From assembly GCA_030549335.1 (NCBI GenBank), contig CM060189.1, positions 33,627,001-33,691,000 of the forward strand: a stretch of DNA of 64,000 nucleotides. Direction: 5' to 3'. The notes beneath the pieces are model-generated. The model ran no database searches. It had not been told where the DNA came from and saw only the letters and a list, made by a program, of their open reading frames with translations. This DNA comes from Pontederia crassipes. Taxonomy: Eukaryota; Streptophyta; Magnoliopsida; Commelinales; Pontederiaceae. Made by a program: the position numbers and the translations under genes. Below, piece after piece: positions 12,801 through 25,000 of this stretch. Each line of letters opens with the position of its first letter. The stretch's first letter is position 1.

Positions 12801-15800
12801 TCATCTAGTGAAAGCAATGCCAAGTCTCATTTTTACATCAGTTTTAGAGGATAATTCCACATCAGCAACTTGTGCCATTTGTTTAGATGACTACAGTGTT
12901 GGAGAGAAGCTCAGAATACTTCCTTGTCGTCACAGTAAGTTTTCTGATCATCTAACCTAGTGATCTTGTTTAAATTTTATGTAGGTCAGTCCGTTGGAGT
13001 CTGAATATCAAGTTTATATGAAGTCAAGTACAAAAGGAAGGGAAATAGAAAAAAAAATGGTCCTCTGTTAGTGTGGATACCCTCAGCTCAAAACTGTCTA
13101 TCACCCCACTTATAAAAAGGAGATGTGATCTGCAATATTCTCCATGTAGTACCTTTCCCTGGAAAATACTGTGGTTATGGTGATAATCCATATGGATTGG
13201 CAAAGCTTGCTTCCATATCTATCTCCACCTCTAGCTGCCAAACCCTCCCAGTGCTCGAAATGAGCTCAAGAAAACGTCTACACATGAAGGGCCAACATCA
13301 ATACACCACAGCCGCTGCTCTGTTATGAGAGCTTTCATCCTGTCTTGCCCCAATCAGCCCACCACTTCCTTCCCCCCTTCTCTTGTAGTTGTACACTTAT
13401 ACTGTTTATTGACCTTCTTTGAGACATCCTTCCATCATTATTTATTTTCTGTAAGACACAAGGCATCTCTTAATATTTGTGAGGATATACACAATCCTAT
13501 TGGGCCTGTTTAGTATTAGAACAAAAAAATAAGAACAACAACAACAAAGTCTTATCCCACTAGATGGGGTCGGCTACATGGATCATACGACGCCATTCTG
13601 CTCTTATATTCGTTGATCCATGTTCATAAGATTCGACAGGGTTTTACGCTGGCTGTCGGGGCCTAACACAACCCTCCTCCTTTATCTGGGCTTGGGACCG
13701 GCTATAAAACATAGGCGGAGTTAAAACAAAAAAATAAGAACAAATAAGAATATTCTTTTTTTGTTCTTACAAGAAGAATAAAAGTGTACATGTTCTCATG
13801 GTAGAAAATCAAATAGTGTTTGGTTGAGTCATGTTCTTATGATAGTAAATCATATAGTGTTTGGTTGCAGTGAGAATAAAAAAGGTAAAATGATAAATTT
13901 TTATTATGTAGTTATATATTTAATTGAAAAGTAATCATGTGTTTATTAAAAATTAAGAGAATAATTATTTATTAAATAAAATAATATATTTTTAAAATTA
14001 ATAATGTAAAAATATTCATCATAAAACAATTTTAGTATTTGTAATATTATATAATTATAGCATATTTTGTGTAAAATTTAATAAATATGAAATAATTAAT
14101 TATGTGTAATTATTAATATCAAATAATTAATTTTTTTAGAACAATCAATTTGTTCTTGCCAATGGCAAGAACTTTATTGTTCTTAACATTGGAACAATTG
14201 ATAGTGGTTTCATTAACTTCAAGGTGGTTTTACGATTTGGAAATTTTGACCAGAACAAGCTGTTCAGGTGGCATTTGGCTGCAAAATTAAGAACAAGATG
14301 CTTGTTTTTGTCTTGTTCCTGCACCAAACAAGGCCATTGAGTTCATAGTGAATTCTACTTCTTGGTTGTCTCAAACATGACTCTGGGCGAATCATCTTAT
14401 TTAGTTTCAATAATTATTCTGTTTCTTTGAGATGTACACTAGAAGAATGATTGTAACCTATGAAGATGATTCATGTCATATGTGAAGCCAGTGTAAGCTT
14501 AGACTTTTGTTGTAATTATGATGTAACCTCTTTTTATCATTAATAAATCTGGATGTCATCCTTTCTGCTCTAAAAAAAAAAAAATTTGTAAGCTTAGACT
14601 TTGTGGCATCATTTGGAGATTGGTTATAGATTGTCAATTGGTTCCCCTCAAAGAAAAAAAAGGATTGTCAACTGGAAAGTATGGGCGAAGTTGTATGTGA
14701 CATCGTACTTCGATTTTGTTTGTAACCTGTTTCTTGTCTTTGTTTTTCTTTGGTGATTTAGGCACACTTTCTTCATTGAAAAGAAACGTTAGAAGAAGGA
14801 TTCATTTAGTTTGATTAGGAGTAATCAAAGTTTGATTAGGAGTAATCAATATACCTTGTAGGATAAAATGTCCATATTGATGTCAATATACTTGCAATTT
14901 ATATTTTATCATTCATTTCTTCTTTCTCACTTTAGTGCACTCATTATGAACTTAATAATTTTGGTGTCATTTCTGTAAAAGATTTTAAAGAGAGGCATTT
15001 TCTAGGCAACAGATATTTATGTCATTGCAGTCGACATTAATAATCATAGCATGCAGTTTCAATTTTTCTATGGGTTTTTTCACAAGGATTATATTGCCAC
15101 TATTCTTAAAATTTGAATGTGTACGTTATATTCTTTCTGGTATATAAACCTAAATGATAGGAAACACTTCATGATTTGCGAATGTTCTGGGTAACATGTT
15201 TTCCTTGATGTTTGATCTCTGAGTGAGCTAAATAATTGCTTCAATAGTAACTTCTTTGCTAATTTTGACTGATATATTTTTATGTTTTCGAATTTTTGCA
15301 GAGTTTCACGCATTTTGTGTTGACTCGTGGCTTACATCTTGGAGAACGTTTTGCCCTATATGTAAGCAAGATGCAAGGACTGTGACAGCCAATCCTCCTG
15401 CCTCTGAGCGCACTCCTCTTCTTTCTTCAGTCGCAGCAAGTCCATCATCCAGTGCAAGACTAGCATCATTTCATTCATCTGTTGCAGGCTCCCCACCAAT
15501 TCAAATAGCTCATCTGTCTCTTTGGTCACAATCAAATCCTCGGCTTTCTTCTGCTGCCGCAAGTCCATTAGATGCAGGAATGGCATCATTCCATTCATCT
15601 GTTGCAGCATCCCCACCAATTCGAATAGCTCCTATTCCACCCCGGTCACAATCCAATTCTAGGCTTTATTCCCTTGCCAATACTTCTCGTATTCCTAACT
15701 CAAGCAGACCTTATAGTCAATCACCAGCTATTAATATTAGTAGAAGCTCAGTAGACCTCAGAAATGCTTCATCTCAGCGGTCTCGTTCTCATCTTATATC

Positions 15801-15990
15801 TCCTGGATCTATGGGCTTTCCAGTGTCTTCACCGATCAACTCAAGATATGGATCTCCTTATGTTCCTAGTGTGAGTAATGGTTCCCCGAGTTACCTCGCT
15901 GCATCTTCCAGCCGACAGTCATTCTTGCGGCATTGTAGTGGGGCTAGCTTATCGGCTTTGGCCTCAGATCATTCTCTGCCTGGATGTTGA
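9810..15990 (+). CDS. RMR-type vacuolar sorting receptor (PA-TM-RING-H2)
   Basis: Four exons: 9810-9972, 10596-10820, 12530-12934, 15302-15990; all introns are GT..AG with phase 1, giving 493 residues. Visible parts: an N-terminal hydrophobic segment ending near residue 34 (signal peptide); a protease-associated lumenal domain, about residues 35-160, with [20 protein letters not shown] (about 96-115); one membrane span, about 174-197; a RING-H2 finger with Cys244, Cys247, Cys262, His264, His267, Cys270, Cys282, Cys285 (C3H2C3, all ligands present); and a Ser/Pro-rich cytosolic tail. Plant RMR proteins act in the Golgi and prevacuolar route, the PA domain binding vacuolar sorting signals of storage proteins. 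The RING suggests possible ubiquitin-ligase activity. The start was chosen because ATG at 9810 precedes the signal peptide in frame. Odd: a 40-residue unit is duplicated in the tail. The paralogue number cannot be assigned. Confidence 0.93.
11016..11237 (+). mobile_element. SINE (TTG-tailed), copy 1, full length with TSD
   Basis: The element body is about 11032-11221 and ends in TTG repeats. It is flanked by an exact 16-bp duplication TTGAAGTACCGCAAAG (11016-11031 and 11222-11237). It has the conserved blocks CCCGGATAAAGGAGGAGGGT, GATCCATGTAGCCGACCCCA and CTAGTGGGATAAGGCTT shared by all five copies. It resembles the widespread plant Au-type SINEs. It lies in intron 2 of the RMR gene, sense orientation. 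Confidence 0.88.
11568..11755 (+). mobile_element. SINE (TTG-tailed), copy 2, 5'-truncated with TSD
   Basis: Body 11587-11736, lacking the first ~45 bp found in copy 1. An exact 19-bp duplication GTTGGTTATTTGGTATCTT flanks it (11568-11586 and 11737-11755). It lies in intron 2 of the RMR gene, same orientation as copy 1 and about 350 bp downstream of it. 5' truncation with a long TSD is the mark of target-primed reverse transcription. Confidence 0.88.
13502..14335. mobile_element. MITE with GGCC-TGTTT ends, host of a nested SINE
   Basis: The left end GGGCCTGTTTAGTATTAGAA and the reverse complement of the right end GGCCTTGTTTGGTGCAGGAA form imperfect inverted repeats, and a possible 3-bp duplication ATT flanks them. 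Both ends continue into ACAAGAACAA-rich sequence. There is no coding capacity. The ends resemble Tourist/Harbinger or hAT MITEs; the superfamily is unresolved. It lies in intron 3 of the RMR gene. A SINE inserted 18 bp inside the left end. Confidence 0.6.
13520..13743 (-). mobile_element. SINE (TTG-tailed), copy 3, full length, reverse orientation, with TSD
   Basis: Body 13539-13724 on the minus strand; the tail appears as CAACAACAA at its left edge. A 19-bp duplication AACAAAAAAATAAGAACAA flanks it (13520-13538 and 13725-13743). It is nested in the left end of a MITE in intron 3 of the RMR gene, opposite in orientation to copies 1 and 2. Confidence 0.88.
14492..14602 (+). mobile_element. Short retroposed poly(A)-tailed fragment with TSD
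   Basis: A 79-bp insert (14508-14586) ends in a run of 13 A and contains AATAAA about 40 bp before it. It is flanked by an exact 16-bp duplication TGTAAGCTTAGACTTT (14492-14507 and 14587-14602). This is a severely 5'-truncated copy of some polyadenylated transcript, most likely a LINE 3' end given the AATAAAT-CTGGATG phrase typical of plant L1 tails. It lies in intron 3 of the RMR gene. Confidence 0.75.
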
Positions 15991-16640
15991 CCCATATTTC
16001 ATGGTCGACAAGTTTCTTGACCTATGCCACTTGTGTTGGCAGCGTGATCTCTCAAACTTGAGCATTGGAGGCGTGGAACAGAGTCGTATATTATACTGAT
16101 TATTCTCTTCGTATGGCTAATTGTTGTTCTTTTCCAAAAAAAAAATTTGCTTTTGGTGGTTTGAATTCATATTTGTTATGTTTAGCTGTCATCGATCTCT
16201 TATGGGATACCTAGATGTCAGCACAATTAATGCCCCAATTTCAATCAGCAGGGTGATGGGATTTTACTTCATCTGGGATAAACACACCATATATGAATTG
16301 CAAGGGTGGGGAGGCTCTAAAATTGGAATTTGAGTTGTAATTGTAGTAGAAAACAGACCTCTACTTCCAAGAGCCACAAGAGTCCTGCAATTTGTACCTG
16401 TCATCATTTGCCATCTTTGTATGCCATACCAGATTCTGTCTCCTACTGGCCACAAGTTTTTCTACTTGTTTGTCTTATTTTATGTATATTTGTATCATAT
16501 ACTTCAAGCCTGTAAACCTATGTATAATCTAATTTTTGTATGCCACATTCTCTCTCTTACTGGTGATTCATGTCTTATTTGTAAACCTGTTTTCTACTTT
16601 AACGCAGTTCCAATCTTAGAAATGCAAAATAGCTTTACAT
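15991..16640 (+). other. Probable 3' UTR and downstream flank of the RMR gene
   Basis: Non-coding sequence after the stop codon. It is less AT-rich than the intergenic DNA and holds TGTA-rich and TTTTGTATG stretches typical of plant far-upstream and near-upstream polyadenylation elements. The exact end of the transcript is not determinable. Confidence 0.4.
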
Positions 16641-17219
16641 GCGTTGCATAAAAAAGAAATCAGCTGTCCATCATGAGCATCGCAAACCTGCTAGCGGATG
16701 AGTTGTGTCCAACTTTTGTTGCAGAAGATTAACCACATTTGATCTTTCAAAGTAACAAATTTGGGACTTTATAAGAGAGTTATAGAAGAAATTATAAGTT
16801 GACTGTGGTTGCGACACACTGATAACCTGATACTTATTATCGATCCTAGGACATCTGTCCATTCAATCTAGGGGACGATCTTTAGCTTTTGGTATCCTGT
16901 AAACATTATGGTTTGATCGGTTCTGACTGACTTTTAATTGGTTCGATTGGACGTTCATTTGAAATGAAAATTACGTATAAACACTGTAAAATAGCGTCAA
17001 CTAGTTTACGCGTGTATATAAATATATTATATACACTGTGTTGTCTCTTTGCACATGCTGAGTATGTGTAATCAGGTTTCGTGTACATATTTAAATCATT
17101 AAATCAGAACTAAAGCTAGATGTGGATATATAATCTGCATATAGTTTGATATTCGATTGGTTAAGTAGAAAAGTTTGAGCCCTAACAAAAAGTTGTGTGA
17201 ATGAGTATAAAGTCAAATG
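16641..17219. other. Intergenic sequence
   Basis: No gene or clear repeat seen. Short open frames here lack recognisable motifs. Confidence 0.4.
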
Positions 17220-17655
17220 ATATATATTGATCTTGTTAGTAATGCCTTGAATCCTACCCCAATTGGATTAAGACACTTCGAAGTAAAAGACGTCCTCCTA
17301 CTACGGAATCTTGCTGCCAGATTAGCGAGTTTGTGGAGGGATTTAGGGGGGTGCAGAGGGGTGGAGCCCCATGGACGAAAATTTATGAGATATTTTGTAT
17401 ATGATCCGGAATTGATTTATTTTCTTATCATGTATCCTAATTTTAAGGAATTAATTTAAAGTCTCAATTAATCTCAATCTGTAATTTCTACCATCTCGTT
17501 TATAGAAGAAAGTGCTTATATAAACTCCTTAAGGGTCTAAACAGAAAATAATCTTATAATCCTCTTTTATTTTTTTCATCTAATAAAATCCGCGTCGCCT
17601 TAAATTTTTCGAGTTTTCTTGGGGTGTCAATTTTTTTCGTACAGAAATCCTAACA
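17220..17655 (+). repeat. Probable solo LTR or LTR fragment (copia/TRIM-like)
   Basis: It contains the phrase GGAGGGATTTAGGGGGGTGC and GGGGTGGAGCCCC, similar in style to the GC-rich block of the copia LTR at 2520-2610. A TATATAAACTCCTT promoter-like box (about 17515) and a TAACA end near 17655 follow. Boundaries and family are uncertain and no flanking duplication was confirmed. Confidence 0.35.
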
Positions 17656-19033
17656 GATCTTTTCAAGAATATTACCATCATTCCATCAGTTTTGATTCAT
17701 CTATGCATAGATAAAAATCAAATCATTTTGCTACCTCTTTATAGAATCAATATCTCTTCAATATGATTACTATATAAAAGGTCATGCTCAATATAAAAGT
17801 TTATCAAACTGAAGCGAGGGAGGCTGAATATAGACGACTGGAACTACGATTCAATGAGCTGAAACGCAATTGAGGATCGTCTGAAAGTTTGCCGATCGAA
17901 ACTTCTAGTGATCGACCATAACTCATCATCGGACATGTGCATTGAATATGCACGAGTAATTGTTGGATCAGCAGCGGTTGATTCAAGATTGTAAATGAAT
18001 GTAATGTATAAAAGACGAGAGTTTCAAGCAGAACTTTTGTATCTACAGAATAAAAGGACGTTCAAAATCGTTAAGGAATAAACCCTAATGAATCAAAATT
18101 TGAAAAAACAAGAGTATATGAAGCAATTAAAGAAAATGTTTAACAACTAATCTCTTTGTTAAATGCTATAAATAAAAGTCTATGATGCTACATCAAGTAT
18201 TATGGCACTCTCTGGGCATCATTAAACATTCTTAGCAAAGTTCGAGCCTTCCACTTGCAAGTGTTTTGGGCATAGTTAGAGCTCATCCATTACTTGGAAA
18301 CATTTTGAACGTAAAAAAGTCGATGTAAAAGAGGGGTCTTAGTTATTTTGAGCGGAGAAAAGACCAAACATCTTCATGTAAAATTTATAAAAGTTACGAT
18401 CAGAGCTGAATTTCTTATCCTCTACCTTTCGCTTCTCTTATTTATCTTACTTCTTGTGTTATTTGAATTTTATTTGGTTGAAATCTCATACTTGGATTTT
18501 TACACACAATTTTATTTTTGGAAAGACACTAAATTTAATGCATAGCACAATTTTTATACAATATACCAAGCTCTGCTCCCCTCTTGACTTTAGAGCCTGC
18601 ATATTGACACATTTCGGTGGACCTCTTCTGTGCTCAAACCGGACGGCCAAATGGGTTGCTTAGGAGCTTAAGACCAGAGTCAGAAGGTGGATAGTAGCGC
18701 ATCCTGAATTCCCATATGGTTCAAGGCATTCCCCGGGCTTACACTGGTTTCAAATGAAAGGAAAGATCTTGCTATAATGTACAATAAAATCTCAACCTTG
18801 GTGAAGTACGGAAAATGCAAAACTAATTTGATATCTTGAAAGATAAACTATAGAAGTACAGGGCTAGATGTTAAAACTGTGATGTTATATTTTATACATA
18901 TGCTATGTTATATTATCTAGAAAATCAATATAATTATAGATATCAAAATGACCTCTGAGATTTGGTAACATGCTTCATATGGAATAAGAAAGAATCCTCT
19001 TTCATACCTATCCAGTCGATCTCTAATTTTAGT
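17656..19033. other. Intergenic region between convergent genes, includes EDRF1-like 3' UTR
   Basis: No coding signal. The part nearest 19033 must contain the 3' UTR of the minus-strand EDRF1-like gene; several TTTATT motifs (AATAAA on the minus strand) occur, but the used site cannot be chosen. Confidence 0.4.
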
Positions 19034-22000
19034 TCACGATATCCACATCTTATGGATGACATGCAAATTGCATAAAGCAGTTGATTTTAGTGACATCCTA
19101 TACATTTCCTTCAACTTCCCAGAATCACCAGCTTTGGTATAAGATAGCGCCTGACCAACAGCTCCAGTTCTGTTTGTATTGAGAGAAAGTGATGCAGCTA
19201 CCATACTTTTGAGGAGTACCTGCAATTGACTCCAGAACTTCTCCTTGATCATTGGGTCATCATCACATGGAGAATCTTCATCTACTTCAACCACATGTCT
19301 CCCTTCAAGTAGCAGGGTCAATGCAGCTTCAAGCATCTGAAGAAAATTTTAAAGAATATCATTGAATAAATTAGTGATGTACATGAAAAAAAAACTCCTG
19401 ACATAATTCTATCTCGCTGAATAATTGAGGTTAACATTATGAATGGCAGTGTCCATCATTTGGCCCTACTTGTTGGATGCTTGCGAAGGAAAATTTATGC
19501 TTCATACTTCTTTCACAAGGATGGTGATACTACTAAATTCATGCCTAAACCCTAATTAGGTTATGCACTTACGAAGAAACAAGCTAAAGGTAATATTCAT
19601 CCATCAAGGTATGTTCCAAAGGAACTATGCAGGAGTATTTATAAGGTTCTAAACACACTCTGCAAATAACTAGGAAACCAAATAAAATAAAATTTAATAC
19701 AAGGGAAACTAAACTAATAAGCTGAATTAAAAGCCCAACACTACAGACTAGAATAATCCAAAGATAGATGGCTCATAAGATTATTTTTGTTCTACATCAA
19801 TAAGTAAACCCCTACTTAATACTTGGGGAGTTTTCGACACCAATATTGCTTTTCTGGTTGTTGCTTGTGATCATATAGAAGGTATGTTGACAACTTGACA
19901 TGATATTGATTCCACATAATAATGAAAAATATTATTCTGCCCTTATTCATTTCTCTCATCTATTAACTAAAATATAACAATTCAACGAAAGATTTGTAAG
20001 TGCAAGTGAATATTTTAGGGCAAGGGAAATATAAAACACGACCAGACAAACAAAAGTCTACCCAATTACAGACAACATTTAATATGCACTCTTCAAAAGT
20101 TACAGCAGAATTCAGCGAAGTTTCTCCTTTAAGAACCACATTGACACCAAACAAAGAATAATATCTCCAAATTTATGCCTCACATTTGTGTATGCATTTT
20201 TCACAAAAGTACATTGATTAAAACATAACTGTTAAGTATTACATACTATAACTATAACTCGTTTCATTCCCATTCAAAATAAATTAAATCCTGTTGCAAA
20301 AAACTCATTTCATTATATACTATAACTAACTTTTAAACTTATAGCACCTTTTGCATGTATTGGAAAAACATCCAGACTATTGGACACATCTTGTTTTCAA
20401 ATATAAGTTCTGCACAGTTGGAAAATAGCTAAAAACAAACTTGTCATTGGATGTCATATTTCTTTAGTGATAAAATGGTGACATCCTTTAAGCATCATCT
20501 TGTATTGAATTAATGAGTTACTGCAAGATTAACAATGACTTAACATAATTTAAAATTGAATTACAAGATTGGACATCAAATCTGGTTTTTTTAGGGCGAA
20601 TTAAATTAGATTTTTAGGATTGTTTTTTGGGGTGCCTCTTACGACCAAGTCAGGACCTGACTTTATCTCGGATGATGCATTGATGGTTAAAAGGTGTATG
20701 CACACCAATTTAGAGGCAGTAGAAATGCATTTTGCCTCCATAGGTTTCTGTTTAAAGCTCCTTGCACAAGTTTGGCATTCACATTAAAGAACAATTAGCA
20801 ACAGTTAAATCAAGCAGATTTTTATGGCATTAAAGCCTACAACTACAAGTGTATATTTTACAGAGCAACTCCTAAGAATGTTCCCCTCAAAAGAAAACCC
20901 AAAGGAATGAATGATCAAGAGTTTTCATCTTTTCTTACTCCCTAGAAGCAACCCTTACTTTCAACAAGAGTCGGAACAACTATAGGTGCAGTCTTTTATA
21001 AAAAGCTGATTCCTTACACCAAAGGCTGGATACATCAATGTGGTAGAAGACGCAAACAGAAAAAATGGTCAAACCGGGACATGCTATCCCTTTTCACATC
21101 TTTTCTTAAGTTCTATCTTCTAAAGGAATGTGTTCTGACTAGTGACTAGATGTGATCATAGACATCTATAGTTGTATACAGTCATATAAATGACCTTTAT
21201 CTAACACAATCAAGAATATTGTGAAAAATTACACTTCACATACAAGCACCTTAATGCAACATCTATTCTATATATTCACCTAAGTTACTTCACACCTGCC
21301 ACAATATTCATGCCTCTAAATTACAGTTGAAGAAAATTCACACCTCTGCAATGGCTAAGATGTCTTGTTTGCTTTTAAAATTTGAAATATGACTAGATTT
21401 ACATATATTTATTTTTAATAGAAAATTTTGTGTATATTAATTGAATCATATCCTGCAAAAATTATATTGTTGAAGGACAAGTACAAAGAAACATACTGTG
21501 TTCGAGAGAAATGAACTTGAGAGAGTCATAGATAGAGCCGATTGTTCCATAAGGATGTTGAGGTACATGATAGGATGGGTCTTCGGATTATAAAATCCCA
21601 GGGCCTTCTGCCAGTTCTTCTCTGCTAAGGAAGCATACCATTTAACTTTCTGACGGATTTTACTGTCGGATTTAGAATGGTTCACTTGTTTGTGATCTGA
21701 ATCCAAGATTTTCAAACATGAATCCCTATAGTAGCATGCAAGTTGGAAGCGAGCGAATGCAGCTTCCTGTTTCCGCAGGTCACCAAGAGATTCATATGTC
21801 AACAAAGCCTCCCTAAAAGCATCACTAGCTGACATTGTAGAGTTTCCCTCTTCCTTACGCCTTTCAACATTAAGCAACTCATCAATGTGAGTGTTGTGGT
21901 AACAATCAGTTAATGTCCTTTCCTTTGCCAAAAGCATTCCGAACCTCAGATATGTGTGAGCATATTGTGTACACACTTCATTGCATAACATGGTATCAAC

Positions 22001-25000
22001 CTTATCACCAACAGATTTTAGTTCTGTCATAGCTGCATTGTAATACTTTAATGATTTAGTGTACTCTGTCCTGGCTGACCTCATAGCTTGCTTGTATGCA
22101 TTTTGTAAGATTTCATATTTTTTCAGCTCCTCAGTCTTAGACACTAGCTCCTCAGCCACTGCTCTTCTACCATGGCCTAAGTTGCAGTTAATCAGTATCA
22201 CATTGGTATGATCAGAAACTTGTTTAAATGCCTTTATAGCATCAAGAAATGCAACTTCAGCATGCATCAAGTTCTTATTCTCCAGTCTGTAACGACCTAG
22301 TTCATTGGTCACCCATCCTATCTTCTTCATAACAGATTGGTATTCTGCAGGAGCAATAGGCACTCTGTTCATTGCATCATTAGCTGCACGGTAGCAATCC
22401 ACAGAAGCAGATAAATTGTATTCAACATCTCCATATTTAGGTCCCTCGAGAAACTTAAATATACCCCCATTTCTCACCTTTGTTGAATCTCTATTGCATA
22501 GTTCAGAGGTTGGTTCTTTAGAATCTTCATTACATTCATTCTCGGTATGATCATTGATTGCAGTATCATCAATGGGATTTTCTTTGACCTCATTGCATGT
22601 TTTTGAGCCAATTCCTGAATCCCCATCAATATTAGAATGTAATTTGTCTGCTTCAGAAGTAATTGAAACTTCTTCTACATGTAAATTGTTAACATCTTGG
22701 CTACGTCGATGGTGTTGACAAGAGGAGTGCCTTGGTGTTGACTTTTTATTATGTTTTCTGCTGTAAACTGAGGAAGCACCTCCACTGCTACTGCTTGCAC
22801 TGTTTCCACTATTTGCTCTATCAGTCTGGCAGCTACAGTTCATCAGAGAACACGTGCTACAGTTCGGTTTGTATTGTCTCAGTTTCTTCTTCAGTCGTTT
22901 AACCTCCTTTACAACTTCGTTCGACATTCGGACCTCACTTCCTAATGAATTGATTTCTGCTTTTACCGGTATAGTTTTGTCCTTTGTTCGATGATACTCT
23001 GCATATACATCCCCAACAAGTGTCCACGCCTTTACCCAGAAGAAGTAAGTAGGAAATATCTTGTCATCAGAGAAGCTGTCCTGGAAAAAGTTTGCATCCA
23101 AATATTCTGAACCATCTTTAACCAAGTTGGACTTCTCGTTGTCTACCATAAACTGCAGCTGACTTGATGAATTACCAATCATGGATGAGATAAATTGTGC
23201 ATCCTCAAGATATTGAGGCATTGATCCATACAACAGACATGCCAGTTCTACAACCTTTAGAGCTCGACGTAGTTGCCCATCCTCCTTATATGCTTCACCA
23301 AGAGACAGATATGATTCCCCCAGCAATAGCACAAGCTTCCACATTTTGTGATCAATTTTGGATTTTGGAAGCCATTCTCTAATATCACAAACTTCAATGC
23401 AGTCTTTGTCACCACAAGTGCAACAAGAAAAGTTCGTGGAAGCTCTTTCATGAACCCTGCTCCCGAAGTCAGCTAATTCGTCTTGAGTATTTTGCAATTG
23501 ACGTTTCCATCTAAGGGATTTAATAGCTTGGGATACATGGTGTATAGCAACCAACTTAGATGAGATAGGATCAGCAATTGTAGTTACAATAGATGGTGAG
23601 CTTGCAATATGACAAGCAAGTAAGCTATCTCCGGCATTGACATCAACTTTGCTTTGTGACAGACCAATGTCAGAGGATGCATACAAAGATGCATTTTCAG
23701 CTGAATGCAGATCGGTTTTTGAACTCGGCATCCCAAGGGACTCCGAAACTGGGATTTCAACAATTTCATCTTCCTGTAGAAGTGTGGATTCAGAAGAACC
23801 ATTTGAACCCTTCAGTTGAGACTTTGATGCAAAGGTTTCCATAGGAAATTCAGAAGTTTCATCTTCAAAGTCAGTAACAGTAATTTCTGATTCCAGAAGA
23901 TATGATTCTGATGATAATTCTAACTCCTCATAACAGTTTAAAATGAGTCTAGCAAACTGCTCATGAGCATACGCACGGACCACCTATACAAATAAAAATA
24001 GTACTTTGATAAATATCTTCAGACAATTATACTCGTGCAAAATCAAGATAACTGGATGGAAGATGTAAACAAAGCAATGGATCAAGTCAAGACTTACTAG
24101 ATGATCCTGCTCACTGAGGAAGTTTAGGCATTTTTTGAAGAATTTTGCACATTTTACTCTATTATCAGGTGCCTGAAAAAAGACATCATGACTTACAATA
24201 CTTAGTAAGAAAATACGCTACCATACAACAAAATTATAAACACAAAATTAGATACCTTCGAAAGTGACAGCCTGTGAGCAACACGATAGAGAAGAGTCCC
24301 AAGAGAAAACAAAGAATCTCCTCTTCCTTTGTTTAATAAGGATGGCAAAGAACTAGAACTCTTATCAAGATCATCAGTTGGACATTTTTTGGATATGACA
24401 GAGAGATCAAACAGTTGAATAACATCCTCGCCTGCACCTTTATAAAGCTGATAAAAAAATGAAGAAGAAAAGATTAAAAACCAGAAAAGGAAGCCTGAAT
24501 TAGCTAACAATCAGATAATTGCTGATGAAATATTAAAATTATAATAACATTATGGATTCAAAAGGCTTTATACTCACATACCCAATATGCACCAGGATCT
24601 TGTTTGCAGTTATCCTGGAGGAACCTCAACACTGAAAGACCGTTTTGTTGAACAACTTGTGGATGAAATGCTGGTATACCATCATCAGATACACCTTTAA
24701 GGAGAAAAATGTCATTTGTTTTTATAAGTTCATAACCTTGAACAACGCCATTCTGGTGGTAGCAGATAGCCAGCTCAGGCACACTTGCTATTACATTGTC
24801 GAGCCATGCTTCAAGCCATGCTAGTGGAGTGGCCTGTACAAAGAACCAAAGAAAAATTAAAGCCACAGAATAAAGGTTAAGAAGCCATTTAGAGTCTAGT
24901 ACCTTACCTGTCTGGATACATCCCATAAGTGAAGGCTTACAGAAGCATACTTCTCATTGCTGAATAAAAGTAAGTCGCTACCTAAAAGCATCCGGAAGTT

